Source: Arthrobacter sp. UKPF54-2 (GTDB lineage Bacteria > Actinomycetota > Actinomycetes > Actinomycetales > Micrococcaceae). From it: 64,000 nucleotides of DNA. Of this stretch, positions 8,035-17,819 are shown one piece after another (the first letter of the stretch is position 1; the number at the start of each line of letters is the position of its first letter). The notes beneath the pieces are model-generated. The model was not told the DNA's origin, did no database searches, and saw only the letters and a list, made by a program, of their open reading frames with translations. The stretch spans positions 930,001-994,000 of the forward strand of contig NZ_CP040174.1 in assembly GCF_007858535.1 (NCBI RefSeq). The letters run 5' to 3'. A program made the translations under genes and the position numbers.

Positions 8035-8964
8035 ATGAAGGCGATCACTTACAGCGAATACGGCAGCCCCGACGTCCTCGAATTGACGGAGCAACCCCTG
8101 CCAAAAGTCGGGCCGGGCATGGTCCTGGTCAAGGTCAAGGCAGCAGCGGTGAACCCGGTGGACTGGAAGATCATGGCCGGCTACCTGGACGCCGCCATGG
8201 ACCTGCAGTTCCCGGCGATCCCAGGATGGGACGTGGCCGGCGTCGTCGAGTCGGTGGGCATCGACGCGCCGCACTTCAAACCCGGCGATGAAGTCATCTC
8301 CTACGGCCGCAAGGATTACGTCCACGGCGGCAGCTTCGCCGAATACATCGCCCTGCCGGAACGGCTCGTGGCCCGCAAGCCAGCGTCCCTGGGCTGGGAC
8401 GAGGCCGCCGGCCTTCCGCTGGCGGGCCTGACGGCCTACCAGGTCCTCACCCGCCTTGGCCTCGTGGCCGGCGAGACGGTGCTCATCCACGGCGGCGCCG
8501 GCGGCGTCGGCTCCCTGGGCATTCAGATTGCGGCCGCCCTCGGCGCCCGGGTGATCGCAACCGCTTCGGAAAAGAACCACGATTTCCTGCGCTCCCTCGG
8601 GGCCGAGCCGGTCAGCTACGGGGACGGCCTCGCGGACCGGGTGCGCGCCCTGCGCCCCGAAGGCATCGACGTCGTCGCGGACTTCGTGGGCGGGAACCTG
8701 GACGCCACGCTGGCCGTCCTGGCCCCCGGCGGCCGGCACGCCTCCATCGCGGACAGCGAGGTGGAGGAGCACGGCGGCACCTGGATGTGGGTCAATCCGC
8801 TGGGCGCCGATCTGCAGCAGCTCGCCAACCTGGTCGACGAGCGCGGTCTTCGGGTGGAAGTGGCGGATACCTTCCCGCTGGCGCGGGCCGCCGATGCCTT
8901 CCGGCTCAATATGGGTGGGCACACGCGCGGCAAGATTGTCGTGAAGGTCGACGGGGACGCCTGA
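8035..8964 (+). CDS. NADP-dependent oxidoreductase, zinc-less MDR (quinone reductase-like)
   Basis: A 309-residue medium-chain reductase of the quinone oxidoreductase type. The N-terminal GroES-like domain has VNPVDWKIMAGY and GWDVAGVVESVG; the nucleotide-binding domain begins VLIHGGAGGVGSLGIQIAAA (residues about 146-165) with the GGAGGVG NADP-binding turn. Structural and catalytic zinc cysteines are absent, as expected for this subgroup. It should reduce quinones or alpha,beta-unsaturated carbonyls with NADPH in the cytoplasm. The start at 8035 gives the standard MKAI beginning. It stands alone and ends in a strong hairpin at 8973-9002. Confidence 0.88.
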   Translation: MKAITYSEYGSPDVLELTEQPLPKVGPGMVLVKVKAAAVNPVDWKIMAGYLDAAMDLQFPAIPGWDVAGVVESVGIDAPHFKPGDEVISYGRKDYVHGGSFAEYIALPERLVARKPASLGWDEAAGLPLAGLTAYQVLTRLGLVAGETVLIHGGAGGVGSLGIQIAAALGARVIATASEKNHDFLRSLGAEPVSYGDGLADRVRALRPEGIDVVADFVGGNLDATLAVLAPGGRHASIADSEVEEHGGTWMWVNPLGADLQQLANLVDERGLRVEVADTFPLARAADAFRLNMGGHTRGKIVVKVDGDA

Positions 8965-8972
8965 CGCCTGAC

Positions 8973-9002
8973 TGCGGGCGGCCGGTCTCCCGGCCGCCCG
9001 CA
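8973..9002. terminator. bidirectional hairpin terminator
   Basis: TGCGGGCGGCCGG at 8973-8985 and its exact complement at 8990-9002 form a 13-bp perfect stem with a 4-base loop. It lies between two convergent genes (stops at 8964 and 9022). There is no clear T tract, so efficiency is uncertain. Confidence 0.65.
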
Positions 9003-9021
9003 ACCGTTGGGGCCGCACCAG

Positions 9022-9306
9022 TCAACTGTCGCCTTGCTCGTCCTGCGGCTTTTCCTTGGCTTCGTGCACGTGCTGGGCCGCCTCCTGCAGGTGTTGCTGC
9101 AACTTCTCTTCGGACTCGCGGCGGCGCCGCGCCATTTCGCGCATCTCCCGGGTGGACTCGGCGCCTGGGGAAACGAAGTGTTCGTGCGGTTTGTGGTGCG
9201 CCTTGGCGGCGTCCGGAGCCGAGTCCGGGGTCGTGTCCGGATCCGCCGCGTCCGGATCCGCCGGATCGGGCGCAGCGCTGTTCGGAGCATCATTGTGGGT
9301 CATCAT
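9022..9306 (-). CDS. small charged hypothetical protein, coiled-coil
   Basis: A 94-residue soluble protein. The N-terminal half is a low-complexity Asp/Pro/Ala stretch with DPADPDAADPD repeats; the C-terminal half (about 50-90) is strongly helical and charged (REMREMARRRRESEEKLQQH), consistent with a short coiled coil. A GGGAG at the right distance supports the start. No family is recognised. Codon use and the ribosome site argue that it is real; the function is unknown. Confidence 0.6.
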   Translation of the reverse strand: MMTHNDAPNSAAPDPADPDAADPDTTPDSAPDAAKAHHKPHEHFVSPGAESTREMREMARRRRESEEKLQQHLQEAAQHVHEAKEKPQDEQGDS

Positions 9307-9371
9307 CCAATGCTCCCACCGGACGCCCCGGCGCGCTAAGGGCTAAAGACCGTTGAACGCCGCACGGCGCA

Positions 9372-9683
9372 TCAGTTCCAGCCGAGCAGCCGCAGACCGG
9401 CCGCGGCGCCGGCCCCGGCCAGGACCACCATCAGGAACGGCGCCCGGAACCACAGCGCGACGGCCGCCGCGGCGAGGGCGCCGAGCCGGGCGTCCAGCGT
9501 CAGGGACTGCCCGGATGCCACCGTGTTCAGGACCGTCAGCGACGCGAGCAGCCCGATGGTCATGGTCCCGGCGATCCGGGACATCCGGGGATTGCGCAGC
9601 AGGCTGGCCGGCAAGAGGTACCCCACCAGTTTCCAGGCGTAAGCCAGCACGCAGGAGAGCAGCAGCCACAGCCAGAGCGTCAT
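9372..9683 (-). CDS. azlD: AzlD family branched-chain amino acid transport subunit
   Basis: A 103-residue membrane protein with three to four hydrophobic helices, starting LWLWLLLSCVLAYAWKLVGY and containing MSRIAGTMTIGLLASLTVLN. This is the small partner of AzlC; together they form an exporter of branched-chain amino acids or their analogues. Its start overlaps the AzlC stop by 4 bases (ATGA at 9680-9683), so the two are translationally coupled. It is the last gene of the DoxX-AzlC-AzlD operon. Confidence 0.87.
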   Translation of the reverse strand: MTLWLWLLLSCVLAYAWKLVGYLLPASLLRNPRMSRIAGTMTIGLLASLTVLNTVASGQSLTLDARLGALAAAAVALWFRAPFLMVVLAGAGAAAGLRLLGWN

Positions 9684-10432
9684 GAGGCCTCCCCCGGGCT
9701 GCGGCGGCTTTCATGGCCGCGGTGCTGGTCCGCGTAGGGGTCCACATCGGGTTCCAGGCCTTCATCGGTGCGGCCATGGCTGAACCAGCCCACCGCCGCG
9801 GCCACGGCCGCGGCCACCAGGATCGGCACCCCGGCCGGCACAACGGGCACGGCCAGGACCGTGGCCACGGCGCAGACGACGGCGATCGCGGCCGGTTCGC
9901 GGCCCTTGAGCCGCGGCCACAACAGGCCGAGAAACGCCGCCACTGCCGCGCCGTCGAGCCCCCACTGCTTCGGGTCGCCGAGGGCGGCCCCGGCCAGCGC
10001 CCCCACGGCGGTGAAGAGGTTCCACAGCACAAAGATGCCGATCCCGGCCGTCCAGAAGCCCCGGCGCTGCTCCGCCGGGTCGGTCTGGCCGGTGCTGGTG
10101 GCCGTCGATTCGTCGATGGTCACGTGCGCCGCGGCGAACCGGCGCCAGCCCCGGGGCTGGAGCAGCGCGTTGAGCTGCATGCCGTAGATGCCGTTGCGCA
10201 TGCCCAGCAGGGTGGCTGCGCTCATCGCCGCCACGCCCGAGCCGCCGCCGGCCACGACGCCGATGAAGGCGAACTGCGAGCCGCCGCTGAAGAGCAGCAG
10301 GCTCAGCGCCATGGTCTGCCAGAAGTCGAGCCCGGAGGTCACCGACAGCGCCCCGAAGGACACGCCGTAGAGGCCGGTGGCGATGCTGATGGAGAGCCCC
10401 ACCCGGACGGCCGGGGATTGTGCCAGCCTCAC
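9680..10432 (-). CDS. azlC: AzlC family branched-chain amino acid exporter, large subunit
   Basis: A 250-residue membrane protein with about five to six helices and the family segments GLYGVSFGALSV, LLFSGGSQFAFIGV and MRNGIYGMQLN. It pairs with AzlD to export branched-chain amino acids. The start is a GTG at 10432 that overlaps the stop of the upstream DoxX gene in a GTGA (10429-10432). Upstream in-frame sequence belongs to the DoxX gene in another frame, so a longer start is unlikely. The C-terminus ends in a His/Asp-rich soluble tail. Confidence 0.86.
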   Translation of the reverse strand: MRLAQSPAVRVGLSISIATGLYGVSFGALSVTSGLDFWQTMALSLLLFSGGSQFAFIGVVAGGGSGVAAMSAATLLGMRNGIYGMQLNALLQPRGWRRFAAAHVTIDESTATSTGQTDPAEQRRGFWTAGIGIFVLWNLFTAVGALAGAALGDPKQWGLDGAAVAAFLGLLWPRLKGREPAAIAVVCAVATVLAVPVVPAGVPILVAAAVAAAVGWFSHGRTDEGLEPDVDPYADQHRGHESRRSPGEAS

Positions 10433-10881
10433 CGTAGGCGTTTCAGGGCGCGCCGGGACAGGCTCCACGCCCACGCGATAAGCGGGGCCTGCAGCGGCAG
10501 GCGCAGGCTGTGGACGCGCCGCTGCCCGGGTGTGCCGGCGGGCCCGTAGGCGGTGCGGAGCGCGTGCAGGTGCCCGGCGAGGAAGGCGGTGAACAGGACG
10601 GTGACGCCGCCGGCGGCCACGCGGCGGGTCTGCGGGATCAGCAGTCCGACGGCGGCGCCGGCCTCCAGCAGCCCGCTGGCCGCGATCCATTCCTCGCGGG
10701 ACAGCACGGCGAGGGGCCCGTTGGGCCGGCTGCCGGAGTCGTCGCGGCACAGGTAGTCCGGGACCACCGGGGCGAAGAAGCCGGGGTCGCGGAAGTGTTT
10801 TGCCGCGCTGGCCAGCAGCAGTCCGCCCAGGGCGGCCGCGGAGAGCGTCTGGGTTGCCCGGGAGGACCAGCGAAAAGGCAT
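10429..10881 (-). CDS. DoxX-like membrane protein
   Basis: A 150-residue protein with four predicted hydrophobic helices typical of the DoxX/MauE group: AALGGLLLASAAKHFRDP near the N-terminus, a central SGLLEAGAAVGLLIP and VTVLFTAFLAGHLHALR. The family includes membrane proteins linked to thiol-quinone redox and to unknown roles. It is the first gene of a three-gene operon with azlC and azlD and overlaps azlC by 4 bases. A role in amino acid export is not established. Confidence 0.72.
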   Translation of the reverse strand: MPFRWSSRATQTLSAAALGGLLLASAAKHFRDPGFFAPVVPDYLCRDDSGSRPNGPLAVLSREEWIAASGLLEAGAAVGLLIPQTRRVAAGGVTVLFTAFLAGHLHALRTAYGPAGTPGQRRVHSLRLPLQAPLIAWAWSLSRRALKRLR

Positions 10882-11004
10882 GGAACCATGCAACCACAGC
10901 GGCGGAGCGGCCGGTAACCGGGTCCGTAATCTGGGGTTCGGCCTGCGAAAACGGGACTTTCCGCAGGGGGTCCGCCGGGGGCCCCCGGGCGTACCTTGGT
11001 GACT

Positions 11005-11931
11005 ATGAGCAGTGTCGTGGAGATGACCGGCGTCGTGAAGCGGTTCGGGGCCGTGACCGCCCTCGACGGCCTGGACTTTGAGGTGGCCGCCGGCGAGGTG
11101 CACGGCTTCCTGGGCCCCAACGGGTCCGGCAAGTCCACCACGTTGCGGCTGCTGCTGGGCATGCTGCGGGCCAACACTGGATCCATCCGGGTGCTGGGGC
11201 TCGACCCCTGGCGCGACGTCGCGTCGCTGCACCGCCGGCTGGCGTACGTTCCCGGCGACGTGTCCTTGTGGCCCAACCTGACCGGCGGCGAGGTGATCGA
11301 ACTCCTCGGCAGGCTGCAGGGCGGCCAGGACCGGGCACGACGGGACCGGCTGCTGGAGCTGTTCGAGCTGGATCCCACCAAAAAGGCCCGCACCTATTCC
11401 AAGGGCAACCGGCAGAAGGTGGCGCTGGTCGCCGCCCTGGCCACCGACGCGGAGTTGTTCCTGCTGGACGAGCCCACCAGCGGACTGGACCCGCTGATGG
11501 AGGACGCCTTCCGCGGCTGCGTCCGGGAGCTCCGGGTGCAGGGACGCACGGTGCTGCTCAGCAGCCACATCCTCAGCGAAGCCGAAGCGCTCTCCGACCG
11601 GGTCAGCATCATCAGGGCCGGCCGCGTTGTGGAGACCGGCCCGCTCGAGCAGTTGCGGCACCTGACCCGCACGTCCGTCACGGCCGACGTCGGCACCGTG
11701 CCGGACGGGCTGGAGTTGCTGCCCGGGGTGCACGATGTGGTGGTCGCCAACCACCGGGTCAGCGCCCAGGTGGATCCCTCGGCGCTGGGCCCCTTCCTGC
11801 AGGCCCTGACCTCGGCCGGGCTGCGCTCGCTCACCAGCCAGCCGCCGACGCTGGAGGACCTGTTCCTGCGGCACTATGGTTCCGGCGACAACGCCGGGGG
11901 CTCTGTCGCGGCGGGAGCCGGCCGTGCCTGA
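11005..11931 (+). CDS. ABC transporter ATP-binding protein
   Basis: A 308-residue ATPase. Walker [10 protein letters not shown] lies at about residues 40-48, the signature is YSKGNRQKV and Walker B is [13 protein letters not shown], followed by the H-loop SSHILSE. The C-terminal extension fits the drug and antibiotic exporter subgroup (CcmA/DrrA type). Start options are GTG at 10999 and ATG at 11005; the ATG is taken. The permease gene overlaps the stop by 8 bases. Together they should export a hydrophobic compound, possibly an antibiotic; the substrate is unknown. Confidence 0.9.
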   Translation: MSSVVEMTGVVKRFGAVTALDGLDFEVAAGEVHGFLGPNGSGKSTTLRLLLGMLRANTGSIRVLGLDPWRDVASLHRRLAYVPGDVSLWPNLTGGEVIELLGRLQGGQDRARRDRLLELFELDPTKKARTYSKGNRQKVALVAALATDAELFLLDEPTSGLDPLMEDAFRGCVRELRVQGRTVLLSSHILSEAEALSDRVSIIRAGRVVETGPLEQLRHLTRTSVTADVGTVPDGLELLPGVHDVVVANHRVSAQVDPSALGPFLQALTSAGLRSLTSQPPTLEDLFLRHYGSGDNAGGSVAAGAGRA

Positions 11932-13516
11932 GACGCTGGCCGGCACCGGAGTCCTCCTCCGGCTGGGGCTGCGGCGGGACCGCTGGCTGCTGCCGGTGTG
12001 GGTGCTCGGCTTCGCCGTCGTGGCCTACTCGACGGCGCTGGCCGGCGCGGACCTCTACCCGGACGTGGGAAGCCGCATTGAAGCCGCCAACGCGTTGAAT
12101 GCCACCGCGTCGATGGTGGCGATGTTCGGGCGCATTTACGATCCGGCCTCCCTCGGGGCCCTGTCGCTGATCAAGTACACCGCGTTTATGACAGCCATCC
12201 TCGCGGTCCTGATGGTCATCCTGATCATCAGGCACACCCGGGCCGATGAGGAAAGCGGACGCCTGGAACTCCTCGGCGGCGGCCGGCTGGGACGCGACGC
12301 GGCGCTGGCGGCCGCGCTCAGCATCGGCTTCGGCGCAAGCCTGGGCGTGGGGCTGCTCTCCGCCGCCGCGCTGGCCTCCGGCGGACTGCCGGCCGCCGGG
12401 TCGCTGGCCTTCGGCCTCGGCTGGGCCGCCACCGGGATGGCGTTCAGCGCCGTGGCCGGCGTCGCGGCGCAGCTGACCGCGAGCGCCCGCGCCGCCACCG
12501 GGCTGAGCGTCGGCGTCATTGCGGTCACCTACGGTCTGCGGGCCGTCGGGGACCTGGCCGAACCTGGGCCGTCGGTGCTGTCCTGGCTCTCGCCCATCGG
12601 CTGGAACCAACAGATCCGGGCGTTCGCCGGGGACCACTGGTGGGTGCTGGCGCTGCCGCTGGCACTCTGTGCCGTCCTCATCCCGGCCGCGTTCGGCCTC
12701 CGGTCAGGCCGGGACCTGGGCGCCGGGCTGCGGGACGAGCGGCCGGGGCCCGCGGTTGGTTCGGTAACCGGAGTGTGGGCCCTGGCGGTGCGCCTGCAGC
12801 ACCGGGTATGGCTGGCGTGGGCCGTGGCGTTTGTCGTCTTCGGGATCGTGATCGGGTCCCTCGTGGGCAACGTCGAGCAGATGCTCAGTTCTCCCAACGC
12901 CCAGGACCTGATCAAGCTGATCGGCGGCGCCTCAGCGCTGCGGGACGCCTTCCTGGCCGCGGAGATCAGCATCATGGGCCTGCTCGCCGCGGCGTACGGC
13001 GTGTCGGCGGTGAACCACCTGCGCGGCGAGGAAGCGGCGGGCCACACCGAGGCCTTGCTGGGGACCGCCACCACGCGGTCCCGCTGGGCCAGCAGCCACT
13101 TCGCCTTCGCGCTGGCCGGCATGGCGGTGCTGATGGCGCTCGCCGGGGTGTCAATCGGCGTCGGCGCCGCAGCGACGATGCAGGACCCGGGCCTGGTGGG
13201 CCGCTCCACCGTCGCCTCCCTCGCGCAGATCCCGGCGGCGTGGGTGCTGGCCGGGGTGGCACTGGCGGTGTTCGGCTGGTTGCCCCGGCTGGCGGGGGCG
13301 GTCTGGGGCGTACTCCTTGCCTTCGTGGCGCTGGGCGAGTTCGGCGTGCTCTGGAATGCCCCCGAGTGGCTGATGGACCTCTCCCCGTTCCGGCATTCAC
13401 CGCTGCTGCCGGTGGGCGCCGACGCGGTGCCGGCACTGGTGGGCCTGACCGCCGCCGCCGTCGGGCTGGCAGCGCTGGGCTACCTCGGCTGGCGGCGCCG
13501 GGATCTTGCCGCCTAG
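11924..13516 (+). CDS. ABC-2 type exporter permease (polyketide-antibiotic exporter-like)
   Basis: A 530-residue permease of about 12 membrane helices built from two similar halves, the arrangement seen in single-gene ABC exporters annotated as polyketide antibiotic exporters. The first half contains [20 protein letters not shown] and the second half [18 protein letters not shown], both matching the coupling region E-x-x-G-R/H-x-E-x-L-L that is repeated. The GTG start at 11924 is supported by GGGAG seven bases upstream and overlaps the ATPase gene. It forms the membrane part of the pump with that ATPase. Confidence 0.86.
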   Translation: MPETLAGTGVLLRLGLRRDRWLLPVWVLGFAVVAYSTALAGADLYPDVGSRIEAANALNATASMVAMFGRIYDPASLGALSLIKYTAFMTAILAVLMVILIIRHTRADEESGRLELLGGGRLGRDAALAAALSIGFGASLGVGLLSAAALASGGLPAAGSLAFGLGWAATGMAFSAVAGVAAQLTASARAATGLSVGVIAVTYGLRAVGDLAEPGPSVLSWLSPIGWNQQIRAFAGDHWWVLALPLALCAVLIPAAFGLRSGRDLGAGLRDERPGPAVGSVTGVWALAVRLQHRVWLAWAVAFVVFGIVIGSLVGNVEQMLSSPNAQDLIKLIGGASALRDAFLAAEISIMGLLAAAYGVSAVNHLRGEEAAGHTEALLGTATTRSRWASSHFAFALAGMAVLMALAGVSIGVGAAATMQDPGLVGRSTVASLAQIPAAWVLAGVALAVFGWLPRLAGAVWGVLLAFVALGEFGVLWNAPEWLMDLSPFRHSPLLPVGADAVPALVGLTAAAVGLAALGYLGWRRRDLAA

Positions 13517-13527
13517 CGGCCGTGGGG

Positions 13528-14205
13528 TTAGCGGGCCCGACGCACTATCTCGCTGATCCAGATGGGCGCGAACGGCGACGTGCAGCCGGGCGGAGTCGGA
13601 TAGTCCTTGAGCACGCCGAGGCGCTCACCGATGCCGATGGCGCGGGCGCGGTGTTCGGCGTGCTCGATTCCTATCTGGGCCAAGCAGTGGTTCATCGCCC
13701 ACTGCAGGCGGTCCGGGGCATCTTTCATCTGCGTCTCGATGGTGTCCAAGAGTCCGCCGAGGTCGAGGCCAACCGGATTCTTCGCTACCCGCTCGGTGGT
13801 CAGTGCCCAGCCTGCACTCGCGACTACGGGATCCGGATCGGAGAACCACAGCAGGCGCAGCTTTTCGTTGTGGGGGTTCTTCTTCACCACATAGTTCACC
13901 AGCCAGTCGTGCACCTTCGGGATGCGGGCCGCACGCAGCATGACGTCCAGCTCGTCCGGGCTGAACGCAGCCGGGCGGCAGATAAGGATGGCCACCAGCC
14001 GCGCCGGGGTCTCCCCCGTATCCCACAGCCGGGTGGCCAGCTCCTGCTGCGTCTTCAACCGCTTCGCGATGGCGCGCAGCTCGCTGAGCTTCACACCGTG
14101 ATCATCACCGTGCTTCTCGTTCACCAGGCGCACCTTCGGGTCCTCGAGCGTGGCCAGCTCAGCCATCACCTCGGCCACCGACTGGGTCGAAGTCGTCTCG
14201 TTCAT
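13528..14205 (-). CDS. DNA alkylation repair protein, AlkD-like HEAT-repeat
   Basis: A 225-residue all-helical protein of the AlkD/AlkC-like group. Helical pairs such as KLSELRAIAKRL, TGETPARLVAILICRP and KVHDWLVNYVVKK fit HEAT-like repeats that cradle DNA; the aromatic KNPHNEKLRLLWFSDPDPVV stretch is typical. Such proteins remove bulky or alkylated bases (N3- or N7-alkyl purines). Not every AlkD-like protein is active, and the catalytic aspartate cannot be fixed by eye. It stands alone beside the glycerophosphodiesterase gene. Confidence 0.76.
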   Translation of the reverse strand: MNETTSTQSVAEVMAELATLEDPKVRLVNEKHGDDHGVKLSELRAIAKRLKTQQELATRLWDTGETPARLVAILICRPAAFSPDELDVMLRAARIPKVHDWLVNYVVKKNPHNEKLRLLWFSDPDPVVASAGWALTTERVAKNPVGLDLGGLLDTIETQMKDAPDRLQWAMNHCLAQIGIEHAEHRARAIGIGERLGVLKDYPTPPGCTSPFAPIWISEIVRRAR

Positions 14206-14270
14206 CCCGGGCTCCTGTCCGTCGCTTCGAGAGCCAGCCTACGACTGAACCGGGCGTGGCGGCAGTGCCC

Positions 14271-15158
14271 CTACAGCGAAGCAAGCAGCTGGGCGCGTAC
14301 CTCTGCGGGGCGGTTGGTAGTGATCTCCTGGACGCCCAGTTCCCGGCAAAGTTCCACGTCGTCCGCCGAGTCCACCGTCCAGACCCGGAAGCGGCGGCCG
14401 GAGGCGAGCCAGCGCCGGACGGTGCGGGCATGCCCGCGGACGTAGGAGATGCCGGGTCCGGCCAGGCCCACCTCGCAGTCGTCCAGGATCCGCTCCCCTT
14501 CGGTCTGGGCGGCCTTCAGGACGTTGGCGAGCGCGCCGCCGGTGAGCGCACCGAGGCCCAGTTCCTCCCGGATTTCCCCCACATTTACGTCGTCTACCAG
14601 CTGGCAGATGGCTGCGGCCGGCACAGATTTGAGCAGGTGCTTCACCGAGTCGGGGCTGAAGCTCATAAACGAGACCCGGATGTTGTCCAGCATCGAGGTG
14701 GCCCGGTCCCAGCCCTCGGCCTCGAGCAGGGCCAGGACCCGGTCTTCGAGCTTGAGCTGGTACGGGCTGGGATGCTTGAGCTCGATCGCCAGCCCGATCT
14801 CCCGGCCGGCCCCGCGCAGGATGTCCAGCAGCTCCGGGAGCGTCAGGAACTGTTCGGAGAGGGCGCCGTATTCCTCGGGAATCCGGGCGCCTTTCCACGA
14901 GGAAAAGTCCAGCTGCCGCAGCTCCGCCAGCGTCCGGTCCGCGACCGGGCCGGTGCCGTCCGAGGTGCGGTCCAGGTTGGCGTCGTGGAGCAGCACCGCG
15001 TGCTGGTCGCGGGTGAGGTGGACGTCGCACTCGACGCCGTCGGCGCCGTCGGCGATCGCCTGCAGGTACGCGGCGCGGGTGTGCTCGGCGAAGGCTCCGC
15101 TGGCGCCCCGGTGGGCGTAGACCAGCGGGCGGGCGGCGGAGGGCTCCTCGATTGTCAT
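14271..15158 (-). CDS. glycerophosphodiester phosphodiesterase family protein
   Basis: A 295-residue TIM-barrel GDPD. Family motifs are YAHRGASG (residues 14-21, with the catalytic His and Arg), EHTRAAYLQAIADGADGVEC-DVH, and the later AIELKHP. It hydrolyses glycerophosphodiesters to glycerol-3-phosphate and an alcohol. No signal peptide is seen, so it is probably cytoplasmic. It is divergent from the DUF445 gene with only about 50 bases between, so they share an upstream region. Confidence 0.9.
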   Translation of the reverse strand: MTIEEPSAARPLVYAHRGASGAFAEHTRAAYLQAIADGADGVECDVHLTRDQHAVLLHDANLDRTSDGTGPVADRTLAELRQLDFSSWKGARIPEEYGALSEQFLTLPELLDILRGAGREIGLAIELKHPSPYQLKLEDRVLALLEAEGWDRATSMLDNIRVSFMSFSPDSVKHLLKSVPAAAICQLVDDVNVGEIREELGLGALTGGALANVLKAAQTEGERILDDCEVGLAGPGISYVRGHARTVRRWLASGRRFRVWTVDSADDVELCRELGVQEITTNRPAEVRAQLLASL

Positions 15159-15208
15159 GCTGACACGTTAGCGGACGCCGGTTACGGATGCGCGGCTAGG
15201 CTGGGGAC

Positions 15209-16519
15209 ATGCAGGTGAACACTGAACGACCCGCCCGCCCCGCCGTCCCTGCGGCCGGGGCCGGACACCGGCTCTCCGCCGGGGACGCTGGAAAGGCTGC
15301 GGCGCTCCGGAAGATGAAGCTGCTGGCGGTGTCGCTGCTGATCGGCATGGCGGTCATTTTTGTGGTGGCCTTCGCCCTGCAGAAGCAGTACCCGTGGCTC
15401 GAGTACGTCCGGGCCGCGGCCGAGGGCGGTATGGTGGGCGCCCTCGCGGACTGGTTCGCCGTCACGGCTCTGTTCAAGTACCCGCTGGGCCTGAAGATCC
15501 CGCACACCGCGATCATCCCCCGGCGGAAGGACCAGATCGGGGCGTCACTGGGCGAATTCGTGGAAACCAACTTCCTCTCCGAGCAGGTGGTGAAGGAGAA
15601 GCTGGCCAGCGTGGACGTCGCGCGGAAGGTCGGCGCCTGGCTCTCCGGCCCTGGCGGCGCGGAGCGGGTGGCCAAGGAGGGCGCCGCCGTGATCCGCGGC
15701 GCGTTCACGGTGCTCAACGACGACGACGTCCAGGCCGTCATCGAGGGCATGGTCCGCCGGCACCTGCTGGCTCCGCCGTGGGGACCGCCGGTGGGCCGGC
15801 TCGCCGAGCGGGTGTTCGAGGACGGCCACCACCACGCGCTCGTGGACCTGCTGGTGGACCGCACCGTGGACTGGGTCCGGGACAACCACGAGACGGTCAA
15901 CCGGCTGGTCACAGACCGTTCCCCCGCCTGGGTGCCCACCTTCGTGGACGGCCTGGTGGGCGACAAGGTCTATGTGGAGATCCTGAAGTTCACCCACGCG
16001 GTGCAGGCCGATCCGCAGCACCAGGTCCGGCTTTCGATCGACAAGTACCTGAAAGAACTGGCCCAGGACCTGCAGCACGACCCGGTCATGATCGCCCGCG
16101 CCGAAGGCGTCAAGGCGCAGGTGCTCGGCGACCCGGAGGTCCGCGAACTCGCCTCCCGCACGTGGGGCACGGTCAAAGCCGCGCTGCTGGCCGCCGTCGA
16201 CGATCCGCACAGCGAGCTGACCGTCCGCTTCAAGGCCGCCGTGCACGACTTCGGCACCCGGCTGGTGGTCGACCCGGAACTGGCCGGCAAGGTGAACACC
16301 TGGATCGGCGACGCCGCGGGGTACCTCGTGAACAACTACCGGGCGGACATCGCCGGTGTGATCACCGATACCGTGGCCCGCTGGGACGCCCAGGAGACCT
16401 CGGAGAAGATCGAACTCCAGGTGGGCAAGGACCTGCAGTTCATCCGGATCAACGGCACCGTGGTGGGGGCGCTGGCCGGGCTCGCCATCTTCACCGCCGC
16501 GCACCTGGTCTTCGGCTGA
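15209..16519 (+). CDS. DUF445 family membrane protein
   Basis: A 436-residue protein of the DUF445 family. An N-terminal membrane helix (about 40-60) and the block EGGMVGALADWFAVTALFKY-PLGLKIPHTAIIPRRKDQIG are diagnostic, followed by GEFVETNFL. A long helical soluble region and a C-terminal membrane helix complete it. The molecular function is unknown; members are thought to be envelope-associated. It has no clear operon partners and its stop is close to the convergent nitrate transporter gene. Confidence 0.86.
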   Translation: MQVNTERPARPAVPAAGAGHRLSAGDAGKAAALRKMKLLAVSLLIGMAVIFVVAFALQKQYPWLEYVRAAAEGGMVGALADWFAVTALFKYPLGLKIPHTAIIPRRKDQIGASLGEFVETNFLSEQVVKEKLASVDVARKVGAWLSGPGGAERVAKEGAAVIRGAFTVLNDDDVQAVIEGMVRRHLLAPPWGPPVGRLAERVFEDGHHHALVDLLVDRTVDWVRDNHETVNRLVTDRSPAWVPTFVDGLVGDKVYVEILKFTHAVQADPQHQVRLSIDKYLKELAQDLQHDPVMIARAEGVKAQVLGDPEVRELASRTWGTVKAALLAAVDDPHSELTVRFKAAVHDFGTRLVVDPELAGKVNTWIGDAAGYLVNNYRADIAGVITDTVARWDAQETSEKIELQVGKDLQFIRINGTVVGALAGLAIFTAAHLVFG

Positions 16520-16550
16520 CCCCTTCCCCTGCAAGAGCGGGCCGGGCGGG

Positions 16551-17771
16551 TCAGGCGGGCGCGACTTTCGCCCGGGACCGGCCGTGCAGGGCGAACACCG
16601 TAAATGCCAGCGCCGCGAGCGCCGTGACCACTAGCAAAAGCAGCCCGATCGAATAGCTGTGCGTCGCGGCGTCGTAGGTGGCGCCCATGACCAGCGGCGG
16701 GAAGTAGCCGCCCAGGCCGCCGGCGGCGCTGACCACTCCGCTGATGCTGCCGACCTTGCCCGCCGGGGCGAGCACCCCGACCCAGGCGAAGACGCCGCCG
16801 GTGCCCAGGCCCAGGGCCGCCGCCATGGCGACGAACGTCAGGCCGGCAGGCACGTCGCCGTCGGGCTGCAGGTTCACCACCCAGGCCAGGACGGCGACGC
16901 CGGCGAGAGAGACCACCACCACGGGCTTGGGGCCGAACCGGTCCGCGAGGACGCCGCCCAGCGGGCGCGCGAGCACCGCGGCCAGCGCAAACCCGGCGGT
17001 GCGGGCACCCGCGGCGCTGGGATCGAAACTGTAGACATCGCGCAGGTAGGTGGGCAGGTAGGTGGCGAAGGACACGAATCCGCCGAAGACGACGGCGTAG
17101 AGGAAGCACATCTTCCAGGTCACCGGGGTCCTGGCGGCGTCGAGCAGCTTGGGCAGCACCGGGGCGTTGTTCCGGCTCCAGCCGGGCGATTCCTTCATCA
17201 GGAACCAGACCAGCGTGGCCATCACGGCCAGGACCGCCGCGATCAGCAGGTGCGTGGGGAAGTACCCGATCCAGGCGACCAGCCGCGGGTTCAGGAACGC
17301 CGCCAGGGCGGTGCCGCCCATCCCTGCGCCGAACACCCCGGTGGCGAAGCCGCGCCGTGACGGTTCGTACCAGGCACTGACGAAGGGGATGCCGACGGCG
17401 AAGACAGTTCCGGCCACACCGAGAAGCAGCCCGGCGCCGAGCACCAGCGCGAAGGACCGGAGGGTGCCGCCAAGTGCCACCAGCAGGATCGGGACAATGG
17501 CCGCCAGCAGGACGAAGCTGAACATGGCGCGGCCGCCGTACTTGTCCGTCAGGGCGCCGACGACGATCCTCCCCAGCGAGCCGACGAACACCGGCATCGC
17601 GACGAGGATGCCCGTGGTGGCGGGGTTGAGCTGGAGGTTCTGGGTGTAGAAGGCCCCCAGTGTGGCCACCGAATTCCATGCCCAGAAACCCGCCACGGAG
17701 GCGGCGGTGGCGAGCACCAGGTTGAGCGTCCGGCCGCCCGGGGCGGCTGCGGACGGGGTAGCTCCGGCCAT
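16551..17771 (-). CDS. narK: nitrate/nitrite transporter, MFS family (NarK-type)
   Basis: A 406-residue MFS protein with about 12 membrane helices. It shows the short NarK-type beginning (LATAASVAGFWAWNSVATLG), the GRIVVGALTDKYGGR loop after TM2, and the nitrate signature-like segments GAGMGGTALAAFLNP and GLGTGGVFAWVG. It imports nitrate and/or exports nitrite. It follows narI by about 50 bases on the same strand and so is probably the last gene of the nar operon. Confidence 0.87.
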   Translation of the reverse strand: MAGATPSAAAPGGRTLNLVLATAASVAGFWAWNSVATLGAFYTQNLQLNPATTGILVAMPVFVGSLGRIVVGALTDKYGGRAMFSFVLLAAIVPILLVALGGTLRSFALVLGAGLLLGVAGTVFAVGIPFVSAWYEPSRRGFATGVFGAGMGGTALAAFLNPRLVAWIGYFPTHLLIAAVLAVMATLVWFLMKESPGWSRNNAPVLPKLLDAARTPVTWKMCFLYAVVFGGFVSFATYLPTYLRDVYSFDPSAAGARTAGFALAAVLARPLGGVLADRFGPKPVVVVSLAGVAVLAWVVNLQPDGDVPAGLTFVAMAAALGLGTGGVFAWVGVLAPAGKVGSISGVVSAAGGLGGYFPPLVMGATYDAATHSYSIGLLLLVVTALAALAFTVFALHGRSRAKVAPA

Positions 17772-17819
17772 CGTGTTGTCCTTTCGATTCAGCGGGGCTG
17801 GGTCACCAGCGCCGGCAAC

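Noticed and set aside
14426..14435. GGGCATGCCC inside the glycerophosphodiesterase gene
   Set aside because: A single chance copy in coding sequence without neighbours; not part of the repeat family.
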